Notes under the pieces: model-generated
The model's database searches: none
Told to the model about the DNA's origin: nothing
Seen by the model: only the letters and a program-made list of their open reading frames with translations
Part shown: one piece after another, positions 61,009-64,000 of the stretch
Layout of the letters: each line of letters starts with the position of its first letter
How positions within the stretch are numbered: the stretch's first letter is position 1
Made by a program: the position numbers and the translations under genes
Assembly: GCF_900094545.1 (NCBI RefSeq)
Contig: NZ_FMAH01000037.1
Coordinates: 1-64,000, forward strand
Source: Martinezella miluonensis
GTDB taxonomy: Bacteria > Pseudomonadota > Alphaproteobacteria > Rhizobiales > Rhizobiaceae
Direction of reading: 5' to 3'
Length of the DNA stretch: 64,000 bases

Positions 61009-61035
61009 GCCTCGCACTTTAAGCGAGTGCGAGGC
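61009..61035 (-). promoter_or_regulatory. Intercistronic hairpin after the binding-protein gene
   Basis: GCCTCGCACT (61009-61018) and its exact complement (61026-61035) form a ten-base stem with a seven-base loop, ten bases after the binding-protein stop. No T run follows. Such hairpins commonly protect the upstream mRNA and lower expression of the downstream permeases. Confidence 0.75.
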
Positions 61036-61045
61036 TAGGCATCCG

Positions 61046-61843
61046 TTAGTCGCAAGGCCGGGAAATATCAGACTTGAACCATTTCTTGCTTGCCTTGCCG
61101 ATGGAACCATCGGCCACCAATGCGCAAAGCGCCTTGTCGATCTTGGCCTTCAGATCGGTATTTTCCTTGGCAATGCCGACACCGAGACCTTCACCAAGCG
61201 ACGGATCGAACTTGCCCGGGATCTTCACATCGACAAACTGAAAATCCTTGCCGTCCGGCTTGGCCAGGAAATCCTGCAGTGCCGATGCATCCGCAAAAGC
61301 CGCGTCGACGCGACCGCTGGCGAGATCGATCTGCAAATTGTCGAGTGTGTCATATGTTTTCAGGTTGGCCTTCGGCACGCGCTTCTCGATGAAGTGCGCG
61401 TGCGTCGTTCCCGTCTGCACGCCAACCGTCTTGCCATCCAGCGCCTTCAGGAGGCTGTCGACATCCTTGATGCCGGCCAGATCAGATGTTTTCGGCACGA
61501 CGAACATATTGGCGAGATCGGCATATCCGACGGAAAAGTTGATTTCCTTCTTGCGATCCGCGGTAATCGACATTCCGGAAATGATGACATCGAAACGCTT
61601 TGCCTTCAGCGCCGGTATGAGGCCATCAAAGGCCTGCACGACGAAATGGCATTTCATCTGCAGCTTGGTGCAAAGCAGGTTGCCGACATCAGCATCGAAG
61701 CCGGTGACGTTTCCAGCGGCATCGGCCATGCTCCACGGAGGATAGGCACCTTCGGTTCCGATGGACAATTCCCCTTCGGCCGCGCAGGCGCTGCCGGCAA
61801 AACCGGCGAGCAACGCGATGAGTGACAGGACTTTGAAATTCAT
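61046..61843 (-). CDS. Periplasmic amino acid-binding protein (LAO/HisJ-like)
   Basis: The 265-residue protein has a signal peptide (FKVLSLIALLAGFAGSACA) and the family pattern of basic amino acid or opine binding proteins: LSIGTEGAYPPWSMADAAGN, GFDADVGNLLCTKLQMKC, IISGMSITADRKKEINFS and GKTVGVQTGTTHAHFIE. Two Cys in the first lobe match the HisJ/LAO disulfide. The start at 61843 follows AAGGGG. It delivers the substrate to the adjoining permeases. Confidence 0.94.
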   Translation of the reverse strand: MNFKVLSLIALLAGFAGSACAAEGELSIGTEGAYPPWSMADAAGNVTGFDADVGNLLCTKLQMKCHFVVQAFDGLIPALKAKRFDVIISGMSITADRKKEINFSVGYADLANMFVVPKTSDLAGIKDVDSLLKALDGKTVGVQTGTTHAHFIEKRVPKANLKTYDTLDNLQIDLASGRVDAAFADASALQDFLAKPDGKDFQFVDVKIPGKFDPSLGEGLGVGIAKENTDLKAKIDKALCALVADGSIGKASKKWFKSDISRPCD

Positions 61844-61917
61844 CTGCAATTCCCCTTATTGATTTTTCGTTTGGGTATTTGCCGGGCTTCGACCCGGCAA
61901 TTTGGATCAGCCGCCGG

Positions 61918-63885
61918 TCATAGTGTCCGCGATAGGAACTGGCGTAGGCGTTCCGATCGCGGATTGCTGAACAACTCTGCTGGGGTACTCTCCTCCTCCA
62001 CTTTTCCTTGGTGCAGGAAGAGAATCTTGTGCGATACCTCGCGCGCGAACTGCATCTCGTGCGTCACGAGGATCATGGTGTTGCCTTCTTCCGCCAGTTG
62101 GCGGATCACCCGAAGCACTTCACCGACGAGTTCCGGATCAAGCGCCGACGTCGGCTCATCGAGCAGGATCACTTTCGGCTTCATCGCCAGCGTTCGCGCA
62201 ATGGCGGCACGCTGTTGCTGTCCGCCGGAAAGCTGCCCGGGATATTGAGCATGCTTCTCGGAGAGCCCGACTTTCTTCAGGAGTTGATGCGCGTGATCCA
62301 CGGCATCGGAGCGCCGCTCGCCGAGCACATGCACGGGCGCCTCTATGATGTTCTCGAGGACCGACATATGCGGCCAGAGATTGAAATTCTGGAAGACCAT
62401 TCCGACACGAGCGCGAATGCGCTCCACCTGACGCATGTCTGCGGGTATGGATCTACCGCCCCCGAGGGCCTTCATGCGTATCTCTTCGCCGTCGACGACG
62501 ATGCGGCCCCTGCTGGGCTGTTCGAGAAGGTTAATACAGCGCAGAAACGTGCTTTTTCCCGATCCCGACGAACCGATCATCGATACGACCTCGCCCGGAT
62601 CGGCGGTCAGTCCGACACCGGTCAAAACCTCGTGCGTACCGAAGCTCTTATGCAAATCGTGAACTTCGACGGCCGGCCGCTCGTTCCTCTTGGCCTTTAC
62701 GGGAACCGCCGGCGGCCATTCGGGCACCGCTGTATTGGCCACCGCCGGCTCGCTGCCTGAAGTCGGACGACCGATGGCGTTCAGTTCCGTCAAGGCACGA
62801 TCGAAATAGCGAAGGCTTGTTGCCAGACAGTTGCGTTGCCATTCCGGATCTTGCGGGATGAATGCTGCTCTCAAGGTATCCTTGATCTTCTGTCCGAGCG
62901 GTGATGCGACGGAACCATAGAGATGCAGCCAATTGTCGGCCTGCACCGCGTCCATGACGACGGACCCTTCTAGAGTTCCGCACTCGATGACAAGAGGCAT
63001 CACGCGGCTTTGAGGCAAAGCCTTGCGCACTGCCGCTGACACATAGCCGGTTGCGGTGGCAGCAATACCGGTATCAGTCGTGGCAGCAATTCCCGTCTTT
63101 ACGATCGAGAGCGCCGGCCCATAAATGCTCTTTCCCCACCGCAAACCATCGTGATCAACTTCCGCCACCGATAGGAGCGCCGGATAGCCATAGGGTCCGG
63201 CACCCGTATGCAGGTCGAAAACGATCACATCCGAAGCCTGCTGGGAAAACGTGCGCAGAATGTCGTTGAGCGTGCGGTTCGACCAAACGGGACCGTCGCC
63301 ACCGTAGAACATTCCCTCGGGAAATTCGTACTGCCCCGCATTGACGATTGCGGCTATCCCGGCATGCCCGCCCAAGGACTTTTTCGCTTGGGCAAACAGC
63401 TCCTCGGCTCGATCCCGTTTCGGTCCGACCCATTCGGCACAAACAAGCGCCTGATGAAGTTCAGCGTATTTTTCATTTCGCGGAACGCTACCGTCCCAAT
63501 CGATAAAGTTCCGATTGAGATCGACATTGTCTTCGTTGACCCGTCTGCTCCAGGCAGTTCCCCAAGGGTTGATCAGGTGGACGAACAGAATTGCAGTGTC
63601 TTTCGGCAGTTGCCACGGACAGTTTGCCGACAGCCACTCGGCCTGACAGGCCGAACCGAATTGGCCCTCCACCCCATGCGTGCCGGAGATGATAACGAGC
63701 ATCTTCGATGCGTTCCGCTCGCCCAGATGCGCGACATCCGTGAAGAGACCTTCCCCATCCGGTCCATGGAGAGGGTGCTGATATTCAAACAATGTCGCAT
63801 TGGCTCGCCGGGCCGCGGCCAGGAACCGTTGCCGCAATACTCCATAGCTCACTGAGTAAAGCTCAGCCTGCCGGATATGGCGCAT
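61918..63885 (-). CDS. DUF2817 metallopeptidase-like domain fused to a HisP-type ABC ATPase
   Basis: The 655-residue protein joins two enzymes. Residues about 1-365 are a DUF2817 (M14-carboxypeptidase-like) domain with the probable zinc motif SGTHGVEGQFG, NPWGTAWSRRVNEDNVDLNR and VFDLHTGAGPYG. A Pro-rich linker (about 370-405) leads to a full ABC ATPase: Walker A GSSGSGKST, Q-loop MVFQNFNLWPHM, signature LSGGQQQR, Walker B VILLDEPTSALD and H-loop VTHEM. The frame is continuous and both domains look intact. It is the only ATPase gene of the operon and comes first, so it should power the importer, while the peptidase domain may cleave the imported amide or peptide in the cytoplasm. The substrate is unknown. 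Confidence 0.93.
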   Translation of the reverse strand: MRHIRQAELYSVSYGVLRQRFLAAARRANATLFEYQHPLHGPDGEGLFTDVAHLGERNASKMLVIISGTHGVEGQFGSACQAEWLSANCPWQLPKDTAILFVHLINPWGTAWSRRVNEDNVDLNRNFIDWDGSVPRNEKYAELHQALVCAEWVGPKRDRAEELFAQAKKSLGGHAGIAAIVNAGQYEFPEGMFYGGDGPVWSNRTLNDILRTFSQQASDVIVFDLHTGAGPYGYPALLSVAEVDHDGLRWGKSIYGPALSIVKTGIAATTDTGIAATATGYVSAAVRKALPQSRVMPLVIECGTLEGSVVMDAVQADNWLHLYGSVASPLGQKIKDTLRAAFIPQDPEWQRNCLATSLRYFDRALTELNAIGRPTSGSEPAVANTAVPEWPPAVPVKAKRNERPAVEVHDLHKSFGTHEVLTGVGLTADPGEVVSMIGSSGSGKSTFLRCINLLEQPSRGRIVVDGEEIRMKALGGGRSIPADMRQVERIRARVGMVFQNFNLWPHMSVLENIIEAPVHVLGERRSDAVDHAHQLLKKVGLSEKHAQYPGQLSGGQQQRAAIARTLAMKPKVILLDEPTSALDPELVGEVLRVIRQLAEEGNTMILVTHEMQFAREVSHKILFLHQGKVEEESTPAELFSNPRSERLRQFLSRTL

Positions 63886-64000
63886 CAGATGGTACTCCCA
63901 CTTTGAGTGGACGACGGACCAGGTCCGTCATTCTCTTTTTTGTTCCCAAGATTTTTATTGTGCGTCTCGACAGGCCAAAGCCATTGTGAGGTTATTTTGC
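63886..64000. other. Region upstream of the ABC operon
   Basis: The last 115 bases lie upstream of the fusion gene and presumably hold its minus-strand promoter. No clear promoter box, repeat or gene start could be identified before the window ends. Confidence 0.35.

Noticed and set aside
61859..62760. Plus-strand frames over the ABC ATPase
   Set aside because: They are shadows of the fusion gene, whose Walker and signature motifs fix the coding strand.
1..64000. tRNA, rRNA, replication origin or conjugation genes
   Set aside because: I looked for T-loop-like sequence, rRNA stretches and repABC or tra-type proteins and found none that could be supported.

Overview
The window looks like about 64 kb of a secondary replicon (megaplasmid or chromid) from a Rhizobiaceae-type alphaproteobacterium, probably Rhizobium or a close relative. 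The evidence is an IS66 element with the three-gene layout common in rhizobia, many short rhizobial-style conserved proteins (including a DUF982 protein), a second-copy groESL, tandem LysR/SDR/aldo-keto reductase clusters, and a YcaO-TfuA pair (tfuA was named from the Rhizobium leguminosarum trifolitoxin locus). No rRNA, tRNA, CRISPR array or replication origin was recognised. Functions are read from protein motifs by eye; no database search was run.

Layout. 1-2809 is a complete IS66-family element with both terminal repeats. 4014-8334 (minus strand) is one tightly packed operon: XRE regulator, SARP/TPR regulator, a 72-residue protein, YcaO, TfuA. It looks like a compact peptide-thioamidation locus with a candidate precursor but no transporter or protease. 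8905-10862 is a molybdopterin oxidoreductase, a cytochrome b and a methionine-rich secreted protein. 12343-15368 holds two tandem aldo/keto reductases with a divergent LysR. 16402-19132 is a stress/translation block: two cold-shock genes with matching 5' and 3' untranslated elements, rpsU, and several small proteins. 19530-26785 is an RND efflux pump with two response regulators and one sensor kinase. 27885-29889 is groES-groEL, followed by small proteins, a fatty acid desaturase and a GH8 glycanase.

36201-44557 (minus) is a nine-gene aromatic catabolic operon behind a LysR regulator. Gentisate dioxygenase, maleylpyruvate isomerase and fumarylpyruvate hydrolase form the gentisate lower pathway; an MFS transporter, an amidohydrolase, an alpha/beta hydrolase, an SDR, a PaaD-like Fe-S assembly factor and a VOC protein accompany them. 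A 20-bp perfect inverted repeat separates it from a divergent set of redox genes (44811-53115: WrbA, three SDRs, SnoaL-like protein, quinone reductase, pirin, F420-like reductase, flavin reductase) with LysR and AraC regulators.

54774-58465 encodes a ferredoxin-reductase-type flavoprotein, a HisC-like aminotransferase and a GlcD-like FAD enzyme. 59480-63885 (minus) is a polar amino acid ABC importer whose ATPase is fused to a DUF2817 metallopeptidase-like domain; together with the preceding genes it may import and break down an amide- or peptide-linked amino compound. Fragments of IS6, ISL3, LacI, SDR, quinone reductase, alpha/beta hydrolase and GNAT genes between the intact operons indicate an accessory region shaped by repeated insertion and decay.
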